This document shows, in pieces, positions 1-11,000 of a stretch of DNA of 64,000 bases. The DNA comes from Puccinellia tenuiflora (lineage: Eukaryota > Streptophyta > Magnoliopsida > Poales > Poaceae): assembly GCA_012064385.1 (NCBI GenBank), contig QRDG01001527.1:52037-116036 (forward strand), read 5' to 3'. A program made the translations under genes and the position numbers. The notes beneath the pieces are model-generated. The model did not search any database. It was not told the origin of the DNA and saw nothing but the letters and a program-made list of their open reading frames with translations. How positions within the stretch are numbered: position 1 is the first letter of the stretch; every line of letters starts with the position of its first letter.

Positions 1-187
1 GGGGGGGGGGGGGGGGGGGGGATGAAGATGTAGAGTACTTGTCGTATTCGAAAAAGTATGGGTATACACATTGTCTTAAGTAACACTAATAAATATTCAA
101 CAAAAAGTGCACTAAAAACTAAAAATAATTTAAAGAATAAATATAAGTATTAAAATAAATACAATGGAAAGAAAATAAATGAAAATG
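1..187. other. Window edge, poly-G then AT-rich intergenic DNA
   Basis: The window opens with 21 consecutive G residues, then AT-rich sequence with no coding signal. The G run at the very edge may be a real simple repeat or an assembly end artefact. Confidence 0.5.
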
Positions 188-482
188 CCCAGGCGCGCGG
201 CAAAGGGAAAAACTCACGGCAAAGGCAAAAACGCCATGTGAAGAGGCCTTGCTCACGGCAAAGGGACAATGCACGGCAATGCATTGCGTCTTTGCAGTGA
301 TTGGCCTCTTTGTCGTGCGCCTAATTTCTAATTTGCCGTGACCCCTTTGTCTGCCGTGCGCCATGTTTTCGTTTTGCCGTGTGCCTGGCTTTGCCGTGCA
401 GTGTTTCTGTGCCGTGCGTCCTGCTATCGGTGCACGGCAAAGCCTTCTTTGCCGTGCATGGGGCGCACGGCAATGCTTGCAA
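188..482. repeat. CGGCAAA/TTTGCCG subterminal-type repeats, CACTA-like
   Basis: About ten copies of a short motif, cacggcaaag or its complement ctttgccgtg, are packed into 300 bp in both orientations. Arrays of this kind are typical of the subterminal regions of grass CACTA transposons, where the transposase binds. I do not see a CACTA terminus or a transposase here, so this is a remnant or an edge of an element lying outside the window. Confidence 0.45.
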
Positions 483-950
483 TCACGACAACGACTATTT
501 TTCCCGTAATGTTAGCTCTTTTCTGAAGCGCCTTTTATTGTTATTAATACTCTATTCGCCAAGAAATAAGTGACATGGATTTCTATAGATTCGCATGCAT
601 CTACAGTGTTGTAGATACATGTGAATCTAGAAAAAATCCGAGTCGGATATTTCTAGACAGAGAAAGTACAATAAAACTATGTGTCCTTCAATCTCCGAAA
701 CTAGCCCCGACCAAAGCGCACAGTTTGCCTTCTTATGGTGACCCGCATGGCGTATTAAGTATGATTATATGTCATGTTTATGATGGTATTTGATCAAACA
801 AATTTCTAAGTGAGCACAGGGTTACTGTTTTATTACAGAAAGATATTTGTGTTTATGGTTGATCCGCTGTTGTTCATCCGTTGGTGTTTCAATATTTTTT
901 CCAATAGATTTATTTCTGGTACGCCATATGTTTACCATCAGATCACACCC
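483..950. other. Intergenic stretch, nothing recognised
   Basis: Mixed-composition sequence with short open frames only. No repeat terminus, no codon structure and no recognisable protein similarity were seen. Confidence 0.4.
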
Positions 951-953
951 TAA

Positions 954-1124
954 GGGCTCATTTGGTTGCGGGGGGAGAAATACCCAGAGAAAATAATCCC
1001 GGCCGGGAATCTGAGAAATCATATGTAAAACTCCGGGATTCTGTTCCCGACCTCCGGACTAGGGGAAAATACACCCCGGGAAAAGGCCGGGATCCCCCCG
1101 GGATTCCAGTTACCAAATGAGCCC
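954..1124. mobile_element. Tourist-like MITE (PIF/Harbinger type)
   Basis: A 171-bp element with terminal inverted repeats: gggctcatttggt at the left and its exact complement accaaatgagccc at the right. It is flanked by TAA at 951-953 and 1125-1127, the 3-bp target duplication of PIF/Harbinger elements. It is GC-rich, has no ORF, and sits about 390 bp upstream of the callose synthase start, so it lies in the likely promoter. Confidence 0.8.
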
Positions 1125-1127
1125 TAA

Positions 1128-1511
1128 TTAGACCAAGCCTTTCCCTACATCTGTAACTATGTAATTAGATTTATTTTGGCTAAGCGCGTCTGGGACCAAT
1201 TCTTTGCGTTGATGCCACGGCACCCTGATTCCTCGTCATCTTTATACTCTCGGAACCGAATCATTTTGTTTGTACCACAGAATAAGGAATATCATAATTA
1301 CCCAAAAAGAAAGAAAAGAAAAGACATAGAAACTCGAATCTGAACTTTGTTTAAAGGTCCTACATTTGACAGGACAAAAGGATTCTGAGATGAAAGAAAA
1401 GACGACACCCTCAACGTAACACCTGATCTTAAAGAAGATTTAGGTGCCTCCTCCACTCCATCTTACCTTGCTCACCACCGCAGCTGAAACCACAGGTCGG
1501 GCAGAGGCAGC
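1128..1511 (+). promoter_or_regulatory. Probable proximal promoter and 5' UTR of the callose synthase gene
   Basis: The 384 bp between the Tourist-like MITE and the start codon must hold the proximal promoter and leader if transcription starts close to the gene. A TATA-like tttatact lies near 1240, but nothing around it proves its use. No upstream intron is evident. The boundary is inferred from position only. Confidence 0.3.
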
Positions 1512-4500
1512 ATGCCCATGGCGAGCGGCGGCGGGACGTCGAACTCGCGTCCGTTATCACGGGCGTATTTTTCCTTGCCGAAGGAAAGGTACTCCGTGGA
1601 GGAGGACGGGGATGGCATCATCGAAGAGAGCGAGCTCGTGCCGCCCCCTTCCCTCGCGGCCATCGTCCCCTTCCTTCGCGCCGCCGACGAGATCCAGGAG
1701 GATAACCCACGCGTCGCGTACTTCTGTAAGTAGACGGCAGCCCACGCGCATACGCTTGCCTTGGCTCCTCTGTTTAATTTCCAAATTGGCTCACACTTGT
1801 GCCTGGTGTTAGGAAGGCCGGTTCATTGCGTATACGAAGGCTCGCGCCATAGATCCAGCAGCAAGTGTACGTGGGGTTGGGCGGTTTCAAGCACGACTCT
1901 TGCAAAGGCTAGAAAAGGTAGCACTCATTATCAACTTACTACTAGTACCCACGCAGACATCAAATATCCTCTGTTTTTTTTTCGAAACACAGTACAAACG
2001 CTTGCATGCTAGATTCTGGCTAAACTTTAGGTGCTTAATTATGCATAGCAGAAACTCAAATAAAAACCGTTGAGTAGTGTTTGTAACTCAAATTAAAGTG
2101 CTTCGGTATACTAAATACTCCAGCTTCCTTTAAAAGTAGTACTCCCTCCGTCCTATGAAAGTTGTCTGAGATTTGTCAAAAGGTGCATGTATCTTGTCAC
2201 TTAATAGTGATTAGATATACATCTAAGTTTGACAATTTCCAGACAACTTTCATATAACGGAGGGAGTACTACCGTACTACGTACATGTCCCTCCACCTAA
2301 TGGACGCTTGCTGTGTGACAGGAAGAGGTGGAAACACAGCGCAGGCTTGCGTCAACTGATTCAAGAGAGGCTCAGAGGTTTTACGAGCGATATTATAACA
2401 AACAAATTAAGGAGGGTGTTGAAATGAGAAAACCGTAAGCTAGCATTGGGTTGCATTAATGATCCTTCTTGGAAAAATCAACCGTCCTCACTTATTACAT
2501 TTTGAATGACATAGGGATGAGAATGCTACATACTATCAGACTGCGTCTGTCCTATTTGATGTGGTCAAAGAGATCACACCTGAAAGTTTTCTCCCTGATC
2601 AGGTTCTACGTCCAACAGATGCAAATGTTAATTTTCCATATGCCGCACAGTCTTTTGCAAAATATGATGACATGGAATAATTATTTTGCAGTTTGATAAG
2701 TACGGTAAAGCACTTGAAGAGGAGAAAGCGTCCTTACGCTACAACATACTACCTCTTAGTATCTCTGCTCCGAGACAACCAGTAATGGACATTCCTGAGG
2801 TCAGGTCATATACCTTGAATTTGTTTGCATGGACTTCTTCTGTTTATATAATATATGTATGATGTTGTTTTCTTGGATTGTGAAAACAATAGATAAAAGC
2901 AGCAGCGGAACTTCTTCGCAGGGTAGAGAACCTTCCACACCCAAGGCCAGATCCAGCTTCTGTGTCAGAGAAAATAGACGGACCTATTATTTGTGATTTG
3001 CTTGATTGGCTTTGGCAAACATTTGGATTTCAGGTGCAAAATAACTGAACCCCTTAAACTCATATTTAGATGACATCTTTCCACTTCTAGAATATTGTTT
3101 TTCTAAATCAATCCGGGGATCAACGTGCAAAAGTGTACTCCGTAGTTTCATTGCTTGGTTTGGCATGGAGCCCAGAAATTTAAAGCTTATGGCAGTAAAA
3201 ATATACGCCTTGGGGCCATATTAAATAAGTGTCTAATTTTAACTCATAGTTAGTGACATTTGATGACAGACTAACTGAATGGCCTGGCTAAAAAAGTTAT
3301 GAACTTACTTATATTTATTCTTTGTTGTTCTAATCTGTGAATGATAAATTAGTTCCTCTGTTCTAAAACAAAGGTGTCTGACAAATCCCGTTAAAATTGT
3401 ATTTCAAACTGTATCACCTTTAGAACACATAAAACAAAAGCACACAAAGGAAGTAATTTTGTAACGGTAACAATTTCGTACCACACAGTCCATGTATAGG
3501 AATTTGAAATATATGGCTAGAATCGGAGCGTCTACAACCGCATCAAACAATTAATCCCGTTAAAAAGGGAATTCCTCGATCTCAAAGCCTGCATGCTTGC
3601 ATCGGTGCCACCTGTCTATTTTCACAGCATCGGCGCCACCTGCCCAGTCCCCAGGAAGCCATTGTTTCATACGATTGTATTATCCATTGTTTGAGAAGAC
3701 TGAGCAAGCTAAAGCTAGTTCCGTTGGCCATGCGTTTTGCCGTTGTGCAGCGCAGCCGGCCACCCTGTGCACATGAACTCCATCAAGATTGTTCTGACGT
3801 TCTTATACTCCTCAGCTGGGAAGACATGGGAAACAAGAAAATGGATCTGGTTGCCAAGATTTTAGGCTAAATGTGTAGGATATTTAGTGGATATAATGCT
3901 TCAATAAATGATTTTCTACTTAAAAAGTCAACATTTCCCCTGGAAATCAATGGCTAGATTTTAATTCATACTCCCTCCGTATCAAAATATAAGATGTTTT
4001 AGCATTTCTCTTTCCATCCGTATCTAGACATGTTTTAGTGGAAGATTCATTTGAACCTTGCACTAAAATATGTCTAGATACGGATGGAAAGAGAAATGCT
4101 AAAACATCTTATATTTTGATACGGAGGGAGTACTACTCACCTCCTCTGGGTACCATAAAAAGAGCCTATTTTTAATGGCGATATGAGCCTCTAGTAAGGT
4201 TTTCATATTTGTACTAGGGCTTTATGGGCTTTTGGTCATTTTAGTGGTGAAGCTTAGTTGAGGCCAAGGGTGGCTATGGCCTCCAGCTCAAAGAACGGTG
4301 TATTTAACACTTTACATTACATTTTGATAAAATACTCAAGTTTGGCCTTCTCATCTCTTATTTAATCATTTTTGTCCCCTTCTACAATCGAGTCCTTGTG
4401 TTCATGTCTGTGTTTTTGTTTGTATTCTTTATTTAAAAATGGTTTTGAATACTATGCTTTGGGCCATCATTATAGAAATCCAATGTGGAGAATCAAAAGG

Positions 4501-5001
4501 AGCATTTGATCTTGCTGCTCGCCAACATTGAAATGTCAGAAGGGTCTAATTTTCACCAAGGTGAAAAATATGATTGCACGGTAAAGCTTTATATTTATTT
4601 AATGTTGAATAAAGTCAACTTCTCGGTGTACGTCTCCAGGTGTTTCAGTTCCTATATAAATGTTTAGCTTACTCATGAAACTTTAATATGACTTGCAGAT
4701 TCATACGAATGTAGTGCAACATTTGATGAAGAAAATTTTTCAGAATTACATTTGTTGGTGTCGTTATCTGCATTTGGAGTCAAACATCAAGTAAGAAATC
4801 CAAAAAAAAAAAAAAATCACTACATCTCGCTCTCAAGCCATCAGTCTCATCAACAGTACGATCTTTTCTTCATACAGAATTCCAGTAGATGCCGCTACAC
4901 AACAACCAGAGCTACTTTACATAGGGCTGTATTTGTTAATCTGGGGTGAAGCTTCGAATGTTCGCTTTATGCCTGAATGCCTTTGTTATATCTTCCATCT
5001 T
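1512..5001 (+). CDS. Callose synthase exons 1-9 (N-terminal region)
   Basis: Exons: 1512-1725, 1817-1917, 2322-2434, 2515-2602, 2692-2799, 2893-3033, 4476-4580, 4699-4790, 4878-5001. They encode residues 1 to about 362. The start is ATG 1512; a second in-frame ATG at 1518 has a better plant context (cccATGGcg) and could be the true start. Exon 1 carries [19 protein letters not shown] and exon 9 the FKS1-type motif [18 protein letters not shown]. Every join keeps phase. Intron 4 has a poor donor (gttcta); extending exon 4 by 30 bp to another gtt is an in-frame alternative. Introns 2 and 6 each hold a Stowaway MITE. Intron 9 is 4.7 kb. Confidence 0.9.
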
Positions 5002-8000
5002 GTAAGTGACAATTTCTTCCTTCAATTCTATTCAGATTGGTACTTACGGTACATTTGTATTAGTAATTTTGCACGTAAGTTTTGGTGGGTATTCTTATTG
5101 AACACTTCTTTACGAAAAAGGAGGTAGATGCACACGGTGTTTATATATTATTCAATAATGGTATGACAAAAGCATACACATCAAACACCTTGGAGTAAAC
5201 ATCTGGCTGATGCCACACCTATATATAAACTAACAAGGGGACCTTGTGCCCTAGACACATAACAATGCCCCACCATCTAGATCGAAGGCACCATCGACAG
5301 ATTCGAAGATCCGGGGTTTCACCTGGAGACTCACAAACCATGACAAGGAAGTGCAGTTCCCACGAATGATCCCTCCACTAAGGTACACAACGCCTAAAGT
5401 GGTCGCCATTGTTGGCTCCGACCAAAAGCCAGAACAAGGTTTTCACGAGTGTAGGAACACATGCCATCCAGTTGTGCCCAACTTTGCTCAAGACAGACGT
5501 TGTCGCCATTCCGCAAGCCCAGCACCGCCAAGGGACTCCACCACCACGCAGAGAGGGCCCCGACGACGGGCCAAAGTCGATAGCAAGCCACCGCCAGGGA
5601 CGTCGCACCGCCACTGCCAATCTAGGGCCACCGCCTCAGATGCAATCTCAAATATTTAGTTTGGGGTGTTGTTACATAAGAATAGAATGAGGAAGATTTT
5701 TTATTAAATCGTACAAGAAAATTAAAATAAGGATTATTTCAAATAATTTTGGGTGTGACAAAAAATGCAAGGTAATATATGCATGATGATGGCATGATGA
5801 CGCACAAAACAAAAACAACATGGAATTCTAATAGGGGATTTGGGGAGTGGTGCTACTCTCTCCTTCCCATACTAGGATGCTTATTAGTTTTGGTCAAAGT
5901 AAAAAAAAACTTCAACTAGGTGTATGCAAAACATATCAATATCAAAAATATCATCTCAATGTTATTAGAACCATCATGAAATGTATTTTCATATTATATG
6001 CATTTGTTGTGGATGTTGATAAATTTAGCTACATAGTTGGTCAAAATTTATGAAGTTAGACTTTGGCCAAAACTAATAATAAGAATCCTAATATGGGAAA
6101 GAAATAGTATGTGGTGATGAAGGTTAGAGGCGCGCTGGTGAGGGTTTAACTTAATTGTATGATTTACTAGTTGAGGGACCAGAAGTGAGCAACACAGAGG
6201 GATGAAAAAATACACTTTTCTCCTTCTTGATTGATGCCATTTTGTGGTCTCATGCATCTCTAGATGTATGCGGCTGGTGTCTCAAGACCTAGATTTGGGG
6301 GGTCGTCGGGCGAGGACACGAAAATGGTCGTTTTTTACCGTGTGACCGTTCGCGCCTAGGGTACCCCCCAGCGGCGGGACACATAAAAGGATTAAATTTT
6401 TTTCATCCATAGAAGGCCATAATTTACATAATTATAAAATGCAGAAAAAACTTAGAATTTAAAAAGGGCCAGCAAGGCCTACTAAACCTAAGCCATGGAC
6501 TACTGCTTGTCGTCGCTGATCAGGTCGACGATCTCCGGCATCCGCCATGGCAGTTGGTAGACCGGCGGCGGAGGAGGAAGGGGAGCCTGCAGTGACAGCG
6601 GCCACGGATCCCACGCCGGGATGGAGCAGGAGACGGGGCGCACCTGGGTCGTGTTGGCATGGCCGGAGGAGTCGCCAGCCTCCCTTGCGCCAGCGCAGAT
6701 TCATGAAGCTGGACGGCGAGGCCGTCCCACATAGCGATCTGGTCGAGCTCGCTATTGGCTATTGCGATGGTAATGGTCTCCTCCTCATTGATGTCCGGCG
6801 GCTAGGTCTACGGATCCCACGCTGGGCCGCCGTCATCATAGTACTCGTTGTCGTAGTCGCCGTCTCCGCCTTCGACATAGTCGTCATCTTTGGCCCCGTC
6901 CTCGTCCTTGTCGTCGTCCTCCTCGCTGGTCGCGAGCTCGCGGTTGAAAAAGTCGACGTCGCCGACATATCCCGCTCGGCCGCGCGGGTCAAACTCCCGT
7001 GTCCAGAACGAGATCTAGTTGTACGAGTTTAGCGCGAACGCCGGATCTCGTTGCGCTGCTCTCACGCCCCTCACGCGGCACGCGGGGGGGGGGGGGGGGG
7101 GGGGGGGGGGGTACGCGTCGGGAATTGAGATACCGGACTCCTCCCGGAAGGCTGGTATCCGGCCATGGCACCGGCATGTCTTCCTCCCACAGCCGGCACG
7201 CAAACTCGACCGGGACGTAGCGACGATTCTGTGGCTTCTTCCCGGAGTGCAAGGAGCCGGCCTCATGGTCATTCTTCGTCTTGCGGAACGGCCAGCCCTT
7301 TTCCCATTGCGTCGCTCAGGCGGATGTGTTTGGCGAGATGGAGTGCACTGGCAATGGCGTGGGCGAGAAATTGGGCGCCGCCAACGCCCCTTAAAAAAGT
7401 TGGGCTGCCACCTCGCCTGCAATGCCTTGCCATGGAAGCCGCTGCCGCGCCGCCCATTAGCGCAATCGCCGGGAACACGAGGCATGTCATTAATGCGGCA
7501 CAGAAAGCTGTGACGCGCCGCCCGTTAGTTGTTCCGCACAGAAGGCGAAGCATCCGGGGTCGCTGTCAGGTGGGCCCGCGTGAGAAGCACGTGGACGCCT
7601 GTGCTGACCGCGCAGCGTCCGCGCAGACGCGGCAGCGTTTGCATCTCGGCGAACAGCCTAGTAACTATATGCCGAGCCGCTGGGCTGGAGTGCAGACGCA
7701 TTTTTCAACCGCTCGCAAACAACCGCTTTGCATCCGTTTGCGTCGGGCCGTTGGAGATGCCCTCATGTCTCACGGGCTAGACTCTGTCGGTAGAGAATCT
7801 TGTAGGACACATTCCCCATTAGTACTTGATGGGGCAGAGCTCTTAGGACATGGTTGTCATAGCCTTGTACGACTTGATTCTCACATGGTTGTGCCAATAT
7901 CGCCTTCTAATGTTGCGGCATTTGTATCTAAGGGTGGTGCGATATATCCGAAATTTCCAGTGCCAACTAGAGTACTACCCATGCATTATGCTCGACCCCC

Positions 8001-11000
8001 GCATCGCTCTCTGGGGGGGCGGCTCGGGCGGAAACCCTAGCCGCCGCCCCTAGCACATCCTCCCGTTTTACCCCTGCCGCCGCCGGAGGACGCCGGCGGG
8101 CAAAGCCCGCTTGGTCGACGGCGGCGGTGGGTCTACCTTCTCGCATGGTGGCTTCTCCCCCGCAAGGAGCTCTCCGGTCGCTGCGCCGTGTCACCCCGGA
8201 CGGCATGGTGATGGCGGCGGAGATCAGGATCTGGGGCGGCGGCCCTAGGACGGTGGAGGTCCTCCCATGGTGGATGGCGGCTCGGGCCGTCTCTGCCGGG
8301 ACGCGGCGCTATAAGAGGGGCGCGGTGGCGTCGTACTGCGGTGGAGGCGCTGGTCGCACTCCCAGCATCGACGATGTGGTGGCGGCCTCGCATCAGGCGT
8401 GCTCGAGGTGCTGGCGGCCCAAGGCAGGCCGGCTTCGGGCGACGCGAGTCGTCCTCTTCTCAGTCAATTTCGCCTACGGGCTGCTGATGGAGATTGGGAC
8501 GACTAGTCCCGGTGGGAGCCAGCAGACGGCGTGGGGGCTGTCGGCTTGGTAAAAATAATGGCGGGGTGACCTTAGCAAGATCTGCCACCCGCTACCATGT
8601 GCGAGCTATACCGAGCGGCGCTTGTTTGAATCAGGAGGACGGATCCGGGCTTGTCCGCGGCATGCCTCCTGCAGCAGTGGCCTAACATCAATCCGGCGAC
8701 TCCGTGATCCACTTTGGCCGGGCAGGATCTACAAACACCGGATCAAAGTAAGTGCAGTCCTTGTACTGCCGTCGTTGATGGTGTTGTGTAGATCAATGTT
8801 CCTGTGGCTGGTGGCGACCCCCAAATCACCTTGAGTCCGCCTTGGCTTTGAAGTGATTTCCAAGGTGTTGATGGGGAGATCATGACGGTCGTGATTGAGG
8901 AAGACCGGTTCGGCTCTGGAAGTTGGTCAAGAACCAGTGGATTCCAGTGAGTACGCGCAGCGGTTTGGGAGATTTTTGTGTGTCGGACAATCAACATTTT
9001 GCAGCAGTGTTCTCGGCAGTGATGCCGGCTGACTTCGTTCTTGGCGGTCTCAGTCTCCGGGGTGAAATCCTAGGTCTGCTCCTCGGTGTTGTACCTGGCA
9101 ATGGCGGCTCCACAGTCGTTTCCTTGTTGAAGGTATTGTCTGGAGACTAGACCTTCTCCAGGGTGAAAACCTAGGTTCTGGCCATGTTGGTTAGACCGGA
9201 CGATGATGGTGTTTGCACACCATTACCTTCCTGGAGGAGTCGTTTTGGAGATCTTTTTCGAAATCTAGGTGTCGTCACCAGCTATTGCTGCTGCGAGTGT
9301 GTTTGTTGTTTCGGCGGGGTCTTACTTTTTTCTTCTTCCTTTGTTTCTTCGGCTGTGTGCATCCGTGATGTCTAGACTTGTTCTACAAATTATGTTGTTG
9401 CAGAGTCTGGATGTACTTGGTATCAACTTGATATTAATATATTCCCTTTATCTAAAAAATCTAAGGGTGGTGGCGGTGTAGTTTCACAGGTCGGTTTGCC
9501 CTAATAATTGTTGTGTATGTCGTGAATGTCTTAACATTGTGTTGTTGTGGAGGCCTGATGATATCATTGCATCCATCGTCTGAAATGATAGATTTTAATA
9601 AATGGATATGAGTTCAACTTTACTCTATATTAAAGCCATTCCAGTATAACACCATGGACATGTCTCAAACATACTCTCCAGATGGCAAAGGATTTATATG
9701 ACAAAGTGCTAAATGGAAGAGAAGGTTATTTTGACCCGCCCATTCAAAACAAGGGAAGCGATGATGCATTTCTAAACCTGGTTATTCGACCCATGTATAA
9801 TATAATTCAAGAGGTATGTCCTCGTATGAATATTGTCTTTAGATCTTTAGTTTTGCTTAATATGCTTAGTTGTACTTCTATTTTTCCTGAATGAATTCTT
9901 CAATATTTTAAATATTCATTTGCTGTGAAAGGAAGCTGTACATAGTAAACATGGTACCGTGAGCCACTCAAAGTGGAGAAACTATGATGATCTTAATGAA
10001 TACTTTTGGTAAGTCTTTCTTAGTAAATATATTTCTTTATGTTAGTGAGAGTTATAAAATTTAGAGATATAAATCGTTTCCTATACTAGTCACATTTTCT
10101 CATAAATCTGCACACTTTCAGGTCGGAGAATTGCTTCCAACAATTTGGATGGCCACCGAACTTTAGAACTATAGATGAAACAAAGGTTACTCATTAATCC
10201 TCTTCATTTATTTTGTGCAACAAATGCTATATGAAGTGATAGGTTGTCATTTTCTTTACAAATATTACATCATACTATAACAACATAAATCACCAATCGG
10301 TTAACCTTTTGGATGATTTTGGTCTAGAAAATTAATAGTCACTAATTATGTTCTCTTGTATGGTCGGAAACCCTGGGCAAACCTCCCGAACAAACAGAAG
10401 CCCGAAAATTCGGGTACCCACAATTTTGGGTTCGGTATCGGGTAATTCCGAATTTCCTGAATTATAGCTCATCGAAAAAAATTGCAGCGGCTGTCATCGA
10501 TGGTGGAGCCGGCCGGCAGTTGCCATCAGATTGGGGTCTCTGGGAGGCTGAAATCTGCGAGCTTGGAGGTTGTCGAGTCGCAAGACCGGGCGGAGGCGCA
10601 AGGCGACACCGAGATCGCCAGCCCCTAGGAGCGATGACTTTAGAGCATCTCCACCGACGCCCCCAATAGCGGCCCCGATAGCGAATTGGGGGCCAGCGCT
10701 GTTTTGGGGCTCACACCGGCGCGCCAATAAAGCGTCGGCGCAGTTTCGATCCCAATAGAAGCGTCGGCAACCCTGTTCCGGCCCTTACGCGGAGGGTGCA
10801 AAACGGGTGCGCTGGCGCCTCGCGCCATGTCGGATTTCACGTACGGGGCCGTCTTGGCAGTGACACACGGCGGCCGGTGTCATTTAAAAAGAGACGCTCG
10901 CGCAATACGTCTACCCCCGTGGATCCACGGCGTCGGCCCTCCCCGCTGTCCAATCTACTAGCCGCAGGCGCAACAAATGGCACCGGAAACGCAACCTGTT

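Noticed and set aside
3340..3455. Possible MITE with weak inverted ends (cctctgttctaaaac...)
   Set aside because: The arms pair over too few bases and no TA duplication could be fixed.
6547..7032. 161-aa plus-strand frame with a valine-rich stretch
   Set aside because: It is the antisense of an acidic D/E-rich transposon frame, which explains the V-rich pattern.
7165..8040. 291-aa open frame on the plus strand
   Set aside because: It crosses from a transposon remnant into the 5' end of retroposon A, whose border at 7940 lies inside the frame, so it is not a gene.
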